Origin: Hawksworthiomyces lignivorus
Lineage: Eukaryota > Ascomycota > Sordariomycetes > Ophiostomatales > Ophiostomataceae
Assembly: GCA_002917075.1 (NCBI GenBank)
Contig: NTMA01000066.1
Span: forward strand, 1-64,000
DNA length: 64,000 bases
Reading direction: 5' to 3'
Translations under genes and position numbers: made by a program
The notes under the pieces: generated by a model
Seen by the model: only the letters and a program-made list of their open reading frames with translations
Databases searched by the model: none
What the model was told of the DNA's origin: nothing
In this document: positions 12,620 to 23,132 of the stretch, in pieces
Position numbering within the stretch: the first letter of the stretch is position 1
How the letters are laid out: each line of letters starts with the position of its first letter

Positions 12620-13032
12620 TATTATAGACAAATGCGTGCAATGTCAATTGGCGCAAACCGAAAATTATTCTGCTCGCGATGTCGACGACGTGTTGTCTGG
12701 CGGTTTCGAAACTATGGGAAAGGAATGGCACTTGGCTGCTCCCTGGTGCCGTTCGATGAATATGGATTTGCATTATCCCACTAGCTCGGCAACAGCCCAT
12801 ATACACGTGACCAACACACCGCCTTCCTCCTTTAAGCTTGTGGCGCAAAGTTTTTGTCAGCCTTGTTCAAAGCCATGTCCTCGCCACCAAAATAGCTGAA
12901 GAGCGAGGCATACCAGAAACGAAAACGGCCAGACTCAGCAAGCTCCTTACTTTCTTCCCACAATACCAGAGGACCACATTTCGCAAGCGATTTACCTTTC
13001 CGCAACATTCGGGCTTTTTCGAATTAGCCAGC
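12620..13032. promoter_or_regulatory. Shared promoter of the complex I subunit gene and BUD31
   Basis: A 413-bp gap between two divergent start codons must hold both promoters and 5' leaders. No recognised binding site stands out. Confidence 0.55.
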
Positions 13033-13547
13033 ATGCCTGCCATACGCCATGCATCGAAGCGCAAGCCGCCGCCAAGTGGTTTTGACGACATAGAGGATGA
13101 TCTTCTCATCTTCGCCAACAAGATGAAAGACGCGCAGAATGCCCCGACTGACAACATTCCAAAGCATCAAGCACAATGGCCGATTTTCCAGATATCTCAC
13201 CAGAGAAGTCGCTATGTTTACGAACTCTATTACGAAAAGGAAGCTATCAGCAAGCAGCTATACGAGTGGCTACTCAAAAATGGCTACGCTGATGCGATGC
13301 TGATTGCAAAGTGGAAGAAGCAAGGCTACGAAAAGGTGAGCATTCTCCTCCATCATACACTTAATCCACGTTATTATAAACTCAGAAGACTGACGCTACG
13401 CAGCTGTGCTGTTTACGGTGTGTTCAGACCAAGGAGACCAACTTTAACTCAACATGCATCTGTCGCGTGCCTCAAGCCCAGTTGAAAGAAGACCAAGATA
13501 TACAATGCGTCAGCTGCGGGTGCAGAGGATGTGCTTCTAGCGATTAA
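13033..13547 (+). CDS. BUD31: BUD31/G10 pre-mRNA splicing factor (148 aa)
   Basis: Small zinc-binding protein of the activated spliceosome (yeast Bud31/Cwc14), in the nucleus. Two exons, 13033-13335 and 13404-13547, separated by a 68-nt intron (GTGAGC, branch CTGAC, acceptor CGCAG). The joined protein shows the full family signature: PPPSGFDDIEDDL near residue 15, the SRYVYELYYE and ISKQLYEWLLKNGYADAMLI segments, and a C-terminal cysteine cluster (LCCLRCVQ, STCICRVP, CVSCGCRGCAS) that binds zinc in known structures. The frame is open upstream of 13033, but the family begins at MPAIRHASKRK, so I start there. Length matches the usual 144-150 residues. Confidence 0.97.
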
Positions 13548-13943
13548 AATGGTTCACATGAAGGTTGAAGAATGAGATGATCGGTACGTTTTAGCCCTAC
13601 TTTGTACCCTTCTGTTTCGACGATAGGAGAGAGCATTTGAGAGCCATATGGTCCTTAAGACTGGTTTCTTTATATGAAACTGGATATTTGTTGATATCAG
13701 TGGTTTTTTTGGGAGGGGGGGAGTAGGGGGATTATTACTTCCCGACAGATGTTAGGGGATGCAAGACTAGAAACATGATATTCGGTAATTATAGCAATAC
13801 AAACGAGAGCGCTAATTTCATTTCGACTTTCAGAAGGCCGTCTTCCTTTGACATATGGTTTACTTTCCCACAGTATCTTCAAACATCCCAGACATGTCGC
13901 CTTTTCAAGGGAAATATTGACTGGACTGCATTTCCTCCTTTTG
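13548..13943. other. Convergent 3' region
   Basis: The gap separates the ends of BUD31 (+) and the zinc-finger gene (-). It contains short G-rich and T-rich runs near 13710 and no coding signal that I can support. Confidence 0.6.
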
Positions 13944-14933
13944 TTACCGCCTCGAAAATCCTGCTTTCCCTCCGCGGCCGAACCTGACGCTTCGCGGCAC
14001 GAAGCTCATGGCTGACATAGCCCCTGCAAGATCGTCCATTTCTACATCCGGAACACTTTCTGTGTCATACATGGCTCCTTCATCACTTCTTCTTTCGATG
14101 GGTCCTATCTTGTCGGCGTTGTCGCCCCTAGTATCTTTTTTATCGTCACCTGCTGGTTGGTGAAGCGATTGAACTTCTCTTTTGCTTCCAGGGCTGGCGG
14201 TAGAGGTAGCCCGTCGCTGAGCATCCTTCTTGGTGATGTTGTTTATTGAGGTCTTACGGCGGTGCTGCGAACGGCCACCATCTTCTAGCAATGATTGCCT
14301 CCCATCGATGCCGTACTGTGTGATGGCGAAGAAGAAAGTTTTTGGGAAGCTGTGTTTGTCGATGAGGTGTCGCCGTCTCTTGTCTGGGGTCGCACACTTG
14401 CGTTCACACCCTTCGACAAAACAAGCATACTAGAAAAGAATTAACTGGATCCGGTTCTAAAATTAGGGGCGACTGCAAAGAGAACTGGAACCTACGGTGT
14501 GCTCGCCCTTGTCTCGCCTGACCGCGACAAACGGGTCGTGCCACTCATCCCCATGAAGACTGAGGAACAGAGGCGACGGAAAGTTCCGACGGCATTCCAG
14601 GCATCGGTTGAGGTGCTCCTTGTTGTAGTGCGCCTCGTACGCATCAAAAGATGGAAAGTCCATCCTGTCTCGATGCAAGAGGCAAGAGATCATGGCCGCC
14701 TCTGCAGCACCTTCAGCGTTGTTCTGATCCGGATCGAACTCGACAAATTTGGCATGTGGTTCGTTGAGCTCGCTACTTTGTTCGCCGATGCCTTCGACGT
14801 AATATGATATCAATGGCCCGGAATCTGACGGGCCGTAGCCGGTAGTGTCTGTAGCCGGCGAGGCCCCCCTATTAGAGGAAGAAGACGAGGTTAACGATGG
14901 CAGCGGGTTTTCTGGCTCGCGTGAGCGCTTCAT
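13944..14933 (-). CDS. C2H2 zinc-finger protein, ZNF511-like (307 aa)
   Basis: Two exons, 14496-14933 and 13944-14429, joined in phase 0 by a short intron (donor GTAGGT, acceptor TTCTAG). The join restores a third finger: the first exon ends at GEHT and the second opens with YACFVEGC. Cysteine/histidine sets are visible in the middle: a degenerate one around CLLHRDRMDFPSFDAYEAH, one at CLECRRNFPSPLFLSLHGDE followed by WH, and one running from YACFVEGC to HLIDKH. The spacing and the KRRRHLIDKHSFPK motif match fungal relatives of animal ZNF511. The N-terminus is Ser-rich; the C-terminus is basic with an acidic patch and ends with an RGG-like tail (RFGRGGKAGFSRR). A nucleic-acid-binding role is likely from the fold; targets are unknown. 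Confidence 0.85.
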
Positions 14934-16659
14934 ATGGTGAAATGAAAAAAGGTACGGCTGAAACGCCTCCGCTGCCCTGGTCTTGTGATAATTTTATTCG
15001 TCGTTATCGGGCATGAGGCAAAGTGACGGTAGAGGAGGGGAAACTATTGCTGCCCTGCTGTCACCGCTTTTTAATTGGCGTGGGGAGCTGCGTGCTGGCT
15101 GTTCTCTTTACGTGCGCAAACTCTTCCGTAGGGCTGACTCTCTTGAAAAAAGATTGTATCTAAATGCATCGTAAAACACGGAGCACAAAGCAAGCTAAGA
15201 TTTTTGAACGAGGCGAGAGCTCAGGATGCGCTTTACAGCCACGCAGCTCTTTTCAGAGTTTCTGCCTTACACGTTAGAGTATTAAGTTTTCCTTCTTCCC
15301 CACCACCACCCGCATATTTAAGCCATGGCCATGTTGACGAGGACAAAGTGAGATTATATAACTATAACCGAACGTACAAGTTCTGCTTATTACCATGCTT
15401 TTTGGCGTACAGAGTAGTTTGTGAATACTAGATCGGAGCTGTCACGTGTAGGCTATCTTTAAATCGCCCCGCTGCTGCCTTTTCTAGGCAAACCAGGCAG
15501 GTCTCTCCTCAACGGCAGAGCCGAATTAGTGATTACGGAGTGAGCGCATCTTCACTTTCAACTGCTGCCTCGTGATAAATCCCACTCATTGCTGTGTCAC
15601 GCACCAGGGCTAGCATTGGCACTTTGTCTCTGGCAGGTGGGTGTTCACCTGGGTCGGCTCGCCGATAACGCCTTTCCCACGTGATTAATGCGCAAAAACA
15701 TATTTGAGCATAAGCATGCTATACATTAAATGCTTAGGGGTTCTTGCAGGATAGGTACTCTGTTAGTAGTATAAGCACACACTCTCACAGGCTCGAACTG
15801 GGACTGGCTCACTGCGCTCTGACGTCGCCTCCCCTTCCCCCACCTTAATTCCCTAGGCCACCCTTCCGACCTTCCCCACTGAGATGTTTTGCCGAGCGGG
15901 AGTCTGGCTTTACTAATTAATTTCTTTTACTTTTGTTTTAGTTTACTACTATACCTTGGTCACATGCGGCTGAAGAGCCTTTTCTCTTTGATGGCGATTG
16001 CAGGTCTCGTGAGCGCCTAGCGAATCGATTTCGGCCCCATCCTGCGGCGTATCTCGCTGATCCGATGCGATAAAGCTTCTACTTGCTGCACGAACGAACT
16101 ACATCGCCTGTCGCCTGTCGCCGGCCGCTTCTTCGTGTTCCTCTGCTGTCTTCCGCTGTCTGCTTCTTCTCCTTTTTTGTCCTCTCTCTCTAGCTTCATT
16201 TCGTTTTTTTTATCCTTTAATTTTTTTTCCCCTATTCATCTCTGAAAGTCAGATCTTCATCAACTTTCCGTCCGCAAAGGTATCAGACTGCTTTTCTGGC
16301 TTCCTTCAATCGCCTCTCATCTTCTCCCCCTCTCCGTCCTGGGCCCCCTCCTCGGCTCCGAACGATACCACTTCTGTTCTACGCTTCTCACCACTTTAAA
16401 CAGCAGCCAACAAAGGCTTCCATACGTCTTGCGGACTGCGACTTTCAGCCTCGTGTTTGTCTCAGTCTTGGTTCTGGCCTCATTTTATATTGCCATGGCA
16501 TCAGCTTTCTGACACCGGTTTATCTCTCTGGTCCTTCCACTGGGATGGTTTTCAGCGCCGGTACACGTCGCAACCCGCCAGCGCATGAGCAACAGTCCCA
16601 CTTAAAGGCCTGGCGCGTGATACTGTTCCCAGAAGCATTCGGTTGACACTTTACGCACC
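14934..16659. promoter_or_regulatory. Divergent intergenic region of the zinc-finger and SNF2-RING genes
   Basis: The 1.7-kb gap lies between two divergent starts. It contains two CACGTG hexamers (15443-15448 and 15678-15683), a near match to the recurrent TACGGAGTA motif at 15534, and a strongly pyrimidine-rich stretch from about 16140 to 16400, as expected close to the transcription start of the plus-strand gene. No protein-coding frame is convincing. Confidence 0.55.
15443..15683. promoter_or_regulatory. Two CACGTG E-box hexamers
   Basis: CACGTG occurs at 15443-15448 (preceded by GT) and 15678-15683 (preceded by CC, followed by ATT). Fungal bHLH factors of the Cbf1/Pho4 type bind this core. 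Function here is inference from the motif and its place between divergent genes. Confidence 0.3.
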
Positions 16660-19600
16660 ATGGCGTCTTCTACTCCCTCTTCAAACTCCAAAAATGGTAA
16701 TGTTTTAGCATCTCCTCAGTCACCTAGAACCACCCCAAACATATTCTCTCCAACATCTACTTTACCCAAACCTAAAGAGAGTCCCTTAAGTTTTACCTCT
16801 TCATGTGAGAGTAGTTCTCCATCTACCGCCTCATCTCGATCTTCGCATCTATCTGGAGACGCTTCAAATACTCTCCACCTTCCTGATAAGATTCCGGCAA
16901 ACAACAAAATCAGCCAGACTGCTAACTTGCTATGTGCCTCTGAAGACCCACAGATTCTAAATCACACTGTTGTGCCAAAACCACAAGCTACTATGCCATC
17001 GTGGAATCCAGCTGCTCTGCTCGATCCTAGGCATCATAAAGTGCACCCCAGCCCATCACCGTCTCAATTTGAGCCAGTGTTAATCGATGACGAAAACTCA
17101 AATCCACCAAGCGCGCAGAATCTTAGCAGCCATCTTCAAAACAGCACGAGCAGCGAGCTGTTCAAAGCTGCGAATGGGCATAGTGTTGCCAGAAGCACCA
17201 GCGATCTCGCCTTTCAATTTCTGAATCCTGCTACTGACTATGGGTATATTGCAAAAAGCGACCAGATCGCCGCAAAGCTCATCAACGAGAGTAGTTTGGC
17301 AAGCGGGGGGATAGAAGCATCGTCTGTGCATGACGATGGCTTTGGGGCAGTATCCACATCTGCAAATGGCATGGCATCCATGATTGAACGTGGCTTTCAC
17401 CTCCAGGATCGTCAAGACATTCCCGAGCCGAAGCGACGCAAAATTATCTCGGAAGGACTTCCCCAGTCAAATCGAACATCTAATCACGGCAGCGGAATTC
17501 TAGCAGAAGGCTTAAAGTCGGAAGCAGCAAAAGCAGAGAAGATGAACGGCGTGTCGACGCTGCTAAACGCCAGCGGAACGCCTGTAACAGTTGATTTGAC
17601 AGATGGTATGGATGATGTTCCTTTCCAAGCCGTATTCTTCCCGGACTGACTCTTTAATCTATTTGTAGGTGTAGAAGGTGTCTCTGTGGGCAAAGACAGC
17701 TACGAAGAAGTGTGCTTTGGCTCCGTTCTTGGAGTGACTGTGGATTGCCACAAACTCCCAGTCCCAAAGCCCGGTTCTCAAGCATTAGGTGGTCCTGCGT
17801 ACTGGCCGGCCGTAAAAATTGTTTTCAAAAGAAAAGTTGACGATACTACGCACCTTATCCAAGTATATGACCATACCCGCCAAGTCTTCGGGAGTTTAGA
17901 CAAGAAGGCTGCCGAATGCCTCGCACCTCTGATGGACGTGTCTAAGGTACACCTCCGGACAGATGCAAAAATACCGTCGCGGCGAAAAAACGAAGATGAA
18001 ATCATTGGCCAGCCCATATCAAGAGCCTATAAGATTGAGCTTGTTTTGTATGGTTCTGCAACATTTGGCAGGGCAGTCGGAAAACGGCTGGGAAAGTTTG
18101 GCCTTAGATTAGTTCAGCCGCATCGTTATGACACCGGTATCCGCCTCGCCGTTCCAGTGCAGCCGACATTTTCAATCAACGCTGGATCAGGAACGAAAGT
18201 AACGTCCATACGGGCAGCTTCCTCCTCTTCATCACATTATTCGACATCACTCCCTTCATCAGCATCTGCTATATCAACGAGGACAATGGAAGAGATACGA
18301 TCGGAAGTCATGACCGTATTTGACTCCATGGCAAATGCCGAGGATCTTCCGGAAATGGACCCAGATCCTGCGGTAGTGACTCCCATGCTTCGTCACCAAA
18401 AGCAAGCCTTATACTTTATGATAAACAGAGAGAAGCCCAGGGCTGAAACTAAGCTCACATCTTCTATATGGCAGAAGAAAGTTTCGCCGGGTAACAGAAC
18501 GCTGTTCTACAATGTCATCACTGGCCATACGGAAACTCAGTCACCCAGCGAGACACTTGGTGGCATTTTGGCAGACATGATGGGTTTGGGTAAGACCCTC
18601 AGTGTTCTAGCTTTAATTGCAAGCACCAAGCCAGAAGCTGAAGAATGGCAAAGACTCTCGCCCATACAGCCAAAAGCGCCTGAAAAGAAGAAAAAGCCAG
18701 GCGCTCCGCAAAATTTTGACGCGCCTGTACCTGCGGCTCTGGAGCTCACCCAACTGCGGCAAAACGGCCGCGGCACGCTGCTAGTCTGCCCGCTGAGCAC
18801 AATCACAAACTGGGAGGAGCAAATCAAGCAGCACTTGTCGCCGCGCTCCTTGTCATATCACATTTACCATGGACAAAATCGTATAAAAGATGTGGCAACG
18901 CTCAGCGAGTTCGATCTCGTGATAACGACGTACGGTTCGGTGTCAAGCGAGCTTACAGCTCGGAACAAGGGTAAGGTAGGAGAATACCCTCTAGAAGAAG
19001 TCGGGTGGTTCCGTGTTGTTCTTGATGAGGCGCACATGATTCGTGAACCATCAACCCTTCAGTTCAAAGCCATTTGTCGTTTACAAGCTAGCCGCCGCTG
19101 GGCCGTTACGGGTACGCCAGTGCAGAACCGTCTCGACGATCTTGGCTCCCTGCTTGCATTTTTGCGTCTCAAGCCTTTCGATGACCGCGCCAAATTCGCT
19201 CACCACATTGTGAATCCATTTCGCGCATGTGACCCTAATATCCTGCCACAATTACGAATCCTAGTCGACACTATCACCCTTCGCCGCCTTAAAGACAAGA
19301 TTGATCTGCCGCGCCGCACAGATACCGTTGTGAAGTTGGATTTCTCAGAAGATGAGAGTCGACTTTATAGTTTTTTTGCTAGAAACGCCAAAGACCGTCT
19401 CCAGGCACTAACAGGCCAGAACGAGAGACTACTAGGCGGCAAGACATATATTCATATTTTGCAGGCTATCTTGCGGCTGCGGCTAATCTGCGCCCATGGT
19501 CGCAACTTACTCAGTGATGACGACCTTAAATTGATGCAAGGTTTAACTATTGAGTCTGCTATTGACCTAGACGACGATGATGATGCACCAGGTGAAGCGA

Positions 19601-20607
19601 AGGGTCCTCTCTCTGAAGCCAAAGCATACGAAATATTTGATCTGATGATCAACACGAACTCGGACAATTGTGTTCACTGCAAGCGCAAGCTAGGCTCAAC
19701 AGACATATCAACAGACATTCGGTCCGAGAAGCAGGAAGACATTGTAGGCTACATTACTCCTTGTTTTCACGCTTACTGTCCCGACTGTGTCAAGCAATTC
19801 CGAGACGAAGAACGCGGGTTGTCGCACAAGAGCAAATTGCCCGGGTTTTGCCCTATTTGTTCTCAGAATGTTGTTTTTGCCTGTACGGAGCTGAGGCACG
19901 ACAGGACAGACACAGAGCATGATGCACCTCCGCATCACCATGATGTTCATAATCACAACGGAGCATTAACAACCAACGGAAGGAGGGGCGGCGGCCGGGC
20001 AGCCGGGTCGTCGCATACAGGGAAGACTATAAATGAAGACGAGTACACAGGCCCTCACACAAAAACGAAAGCGCTGATCGAGGACCTGCTGAAGCACGAG
20101 GCTGAGAGCAAGGCACACCCGAACGAGGCACCAATCAAATCTGTAGTATTTTCAGGCTGGACATCGCATCTGGATCTGATACAGATAGCTCTAGAGCGAG
20201 CAGGTATCGCTTACTGCCGGTTAGATGGGAAAATGTCACGGCCAGCGCGAACACAAGCCATGGAGACGTTCCGGGAGAACCCTGAGGTGCATGTGATCCT
20301 TGTGTCGATCATGGCCGGCGGACTGGGATTGAATTTGACCGCGGGCAACCACGTTTATGTGATGGAGCCGCAGTACAACCCGGCAGCCGAGGCGCAGGCT
20401 ATTGACCGGGTGCATCGGTTGGGACAGAAGCGGCCCGTGTACACTGTGCGGTATATTATGCGTAATAGCTTCGAAGAACGCATGCGGGACATTCAGACCA
20501 TGAAGATCAAGCTGGCGAACCTGTCCATGAACCAGGCGGATCGGACGATTAGCGTTGCGGATGCGGCACGCCAACGATTGGAAGACTTGCGAAGTCTTTT
20601 CAAATAG
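16660..20607 (+). CDS. SNF2-family ATPase with HIRAN-like and RING domains, Rad5/HLTF type (1294 aa)
   Basis: Two exons, 16660-17605 and 17669-20607, with a 63-nt intron (donor GTATGG, CTGAC branch, acceptor TTGTAG); the start has a good context (CACCATGG). Residues 1-315 are Ser/Pro-rich and disordered, ending in a SUMO-interaction-like VDLT at the splice junction. About 322-460 resemble a HIRAN domain. The first helicase lobe has Walker A GLGKT (Lys624) and DEAH at 768-771. A RING finger (first Cys983, last Cys1046, with CFHAYC between) sits between the lobes, as in Rad5, HLTF and Uls1. The second lobe has MAGGLGLNLTAGN and DRVHRLGQ. Family members act in post-replication repair and as ubiquitin E3 ligases; HIRAN favours Rad5/HLTF, while the SIM-like motifs recall Uls1. 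Confidence 0.92.
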
Positions 20608-21633
20608 ATGAAGTAGGCATATAGCTCCAGCCTCGGACGACGGAGGACAAATCCAGTTGTATAATGGCGTTTTGGTTGCAATACGCTTGCAGGTTTGAGT
20701 TGAGGTGTTGGTGGTATAACTTTGGTTGTCCTCTTTTTTTCATCTCGTGCTAGGGTTCAGCGTGGTCCTTTTGTTCTTCTCTATTCTTAGGTCGTCTGTT
20801 ATTTTATCTCTGTAAACACCTGCCATCGATTTTTTTTTTCCCCTCTTCTCAGGTGTTGCTACTAGTAACCTTGATGCCGCAAGGAAAGACAACAGGAAAG
20901 CATATTACAGAACCCTATTCTTTTTACGACTTCTCTAATATTTGTTTTTTAACTGAAGCAACGGAATGCCTTCCGTCTATGACGCCAGGTTCGTTGTGCT
21001 ATGTGCGGCGTTTTGATACATTAGAGGTCATGCTCGTGTTGCATTTAGTTTGTTTAGTTGAACAAGTCGCTGCTCACTGCTATCTCATGTTCTATGAGCC
21101 GTATTTCTTTTCTCATAAGATTGCATTGTTCGTAGCTCTAAAATATAACATAATGATATTTAATTTATGTAACATATTCCCCCTTTGTGATAATTGTAGA
21201 AAGACATCTGAAATCTTTCACTTAGGGATGTTTTCAGGGAAATAAACGTTAAAATAGGTTATCAAAACTCCTTCATTCTTTAATTTTCGAAGAAACGCCG
21301 TTGATATGCATACAAAAAGAGAAAGGACTCTTGGCGTGAAGAACGAATGCCCGCTCATCACAGCCAAATCTGAACAGTCATCCACTTCAAGGAAGGATTG
21401 CTGTTGCATAAAGCCATCATCAGTCTATGTGGCTTGGCTATAACAAGCAGCATCACAGCCACGCGTGCATGAGGATGCCAGCGCGTCTACCATCCGCCAC
21501 TGCACCCAATAAATATCGTTATCCGTAGCAGAGAAAAAAGAGAAGAGTCATTCGGCCGTAATAAACAAGTCATGAATCAGGAAGTAAATGGCGCAAGACT
21601 CGGTAAGACTTGCGTCTATATATCCCAATGCAT
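20608..21633. other. Convergent 3' region of the SNF2-RING and desaturase genes
   Basis: The gap is AT-rich and T-rich. A 130-codon open frame at 20853-21245 has no motif and is best explained as chance. I see no other structure. Confidence 0.55.
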
Positions 21634-23132
21634 CTATGCGGCATGCGCTGTTGCAATGGGCTGAGCAACACGCGTCACCTGCTCGCCGGCACGAACGATA
21701 CGGCGTCCGGCAGAATCGGTGGCATAAGAGATGTCCTTGTTCTCGTAGTGGGCGCGCTTCCAAATCTCTACCTCGCAACCACCACGCAAAACACCGACAC
21801 GCATCGTGGACAGCAAGTTGTGTGCGGCGTTCGTGTGGTTATATACCCCGCCATTGAAAATTGCCGTGGCATCTTTGCCAATAGCAGACGAGATGAGGGC
21901 CTTGCCACCAGGATGGTCCTTGACAAAGTCAGTCACGTCGTGGATGACACCTGCAACGGCAATCAAAGCTTTGCCTTCCTTCGTCTGGGCGACGAAATCA
22001 TCCCAGTCGACGACGGGCAGCTGCTCCAGAGGAATACCCCAATCCAACGTCGCACGCTTCTGGTCGAGTTTCTTCTGCATCTGCTGGAGTCGGCCTTTCT
22101 CGATTTCGTTCTGGCGGAACTGCTTCAGGTCATACGCTAGGCCGAGCTGCTTCCAGATCCAGATGCTCCACTTAGTCGGGTCGTACTGCCACCACATGAT
22201 AGCGTTGCGATAGTCGGACGGGAATTCGTGGTGGAAGTTGTGGTAACCCTCGCCGAGAGTGACAAGTGCCGTAATAACATGGTCGCGTGGGGAGTTGCGG
22301 TCGTCAAAAGGTTGGTCACCAAGCCAGTGGGCCAGCGAGTTGACACAGAAGGTGGCCTGCTGGACGCAGAAAGCACGAAGAAGACCTGCATAGATGAAGC
22401 CACCAATCCAGTCACCCCAACCTAAGCCGCAAACAAGCATAGGGAAGCCGACAGCCATGATGAGAACGGACTTTATATAGTTCTTGTGTTGCCAAACGAC
22501 GACGGGGTCCTCATTCAAGTCGGTGATGTCAGTGCGGCCAATGCGCTTGGGATTCTGCTTTATGACCATCCAGCCGATGTGGGAATATAAGAGACCTTTC
22601 CGGACGGAATAAGGGTCCTTGTCGGTATCGGTATAACGATGATGGGCACGGTGACCGCGAGACCACCACCGGATGGAACCTTCCACAGCGCCGGCACCAA
22701 CAGCAGCTAGGTAGATCTTGAGGGGCAGCCTGGCCTTGAAGGCAGAGTGAGCCCAGAGACGGTGGTAACCTTTGTTCCATTAGTTTGGTCTTCAATATGA
22801 AGCTTTCTGGAGATGGCAGGAGAAGCCGCCGACTGAAAATGAAGGCTTTGCTTACCTGCAGTAATACCCAGTCCCGTGTTGAAATAGTACACGAGGGAGA
22901 AAATAAGAGTATTGAATTGCAGAGGTACCCAATATGCGGCAATCATAGCAGCGAAGTGGATGAAAAGGATAAATGTACAGTTCAACCAGTCGATGTGCTT
23001 GAACCAGTTCTTGAAGGTAATGGGTGTTTCTGAGATGTGCGGCTTTCTGATATCGTATTGCTTGGTCCGCATAGGTTTGAAGTCTGTGGTGCCATCGTTG
23101 GCGGGATCGGCCACCACAACGTTGGAAGCCAT
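21634..23132 (-). CDS. OLE1: Acyl-CoA delta-9 desaturase with cytochrome b5 domain (470 aa)
   Basis: ER membrane enzyme that inserts the delta-9 double bond into palmitoyl- and stearoyl-CoA, using electrons through its own cytochrome b5 domain. Two exons, 22856-23132 and 21634-22769; the 86-nt intron (GTAAGC, acceptor CAAAG) interrupts a Gly codon just before the first histidine box. All three boxes are present: HRLWAH (95-100), HRAHH (132-136) and YHNFHH (268-273). The C-terminal b5 domain has HPGG (His378) and a second heme-ligand candidate in NHTNAAH. Four membrane segments are expected from the family. The ATG at 23132 (MASNVVV) gives normal length; the frame stays open to another ATG at 23495, but that stretch reads as CT-rich leader. 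Equivalent to yeast OLE1 and Aspergillus sdeA. Confidence 0.97.

Noticed and set aside
20853..21245. 130-codon open frame downstream of the SNF2-RING gene
   Set aside because: No motif, hydrophobic AT-driven composition, and it lies in a convergent 3' region.
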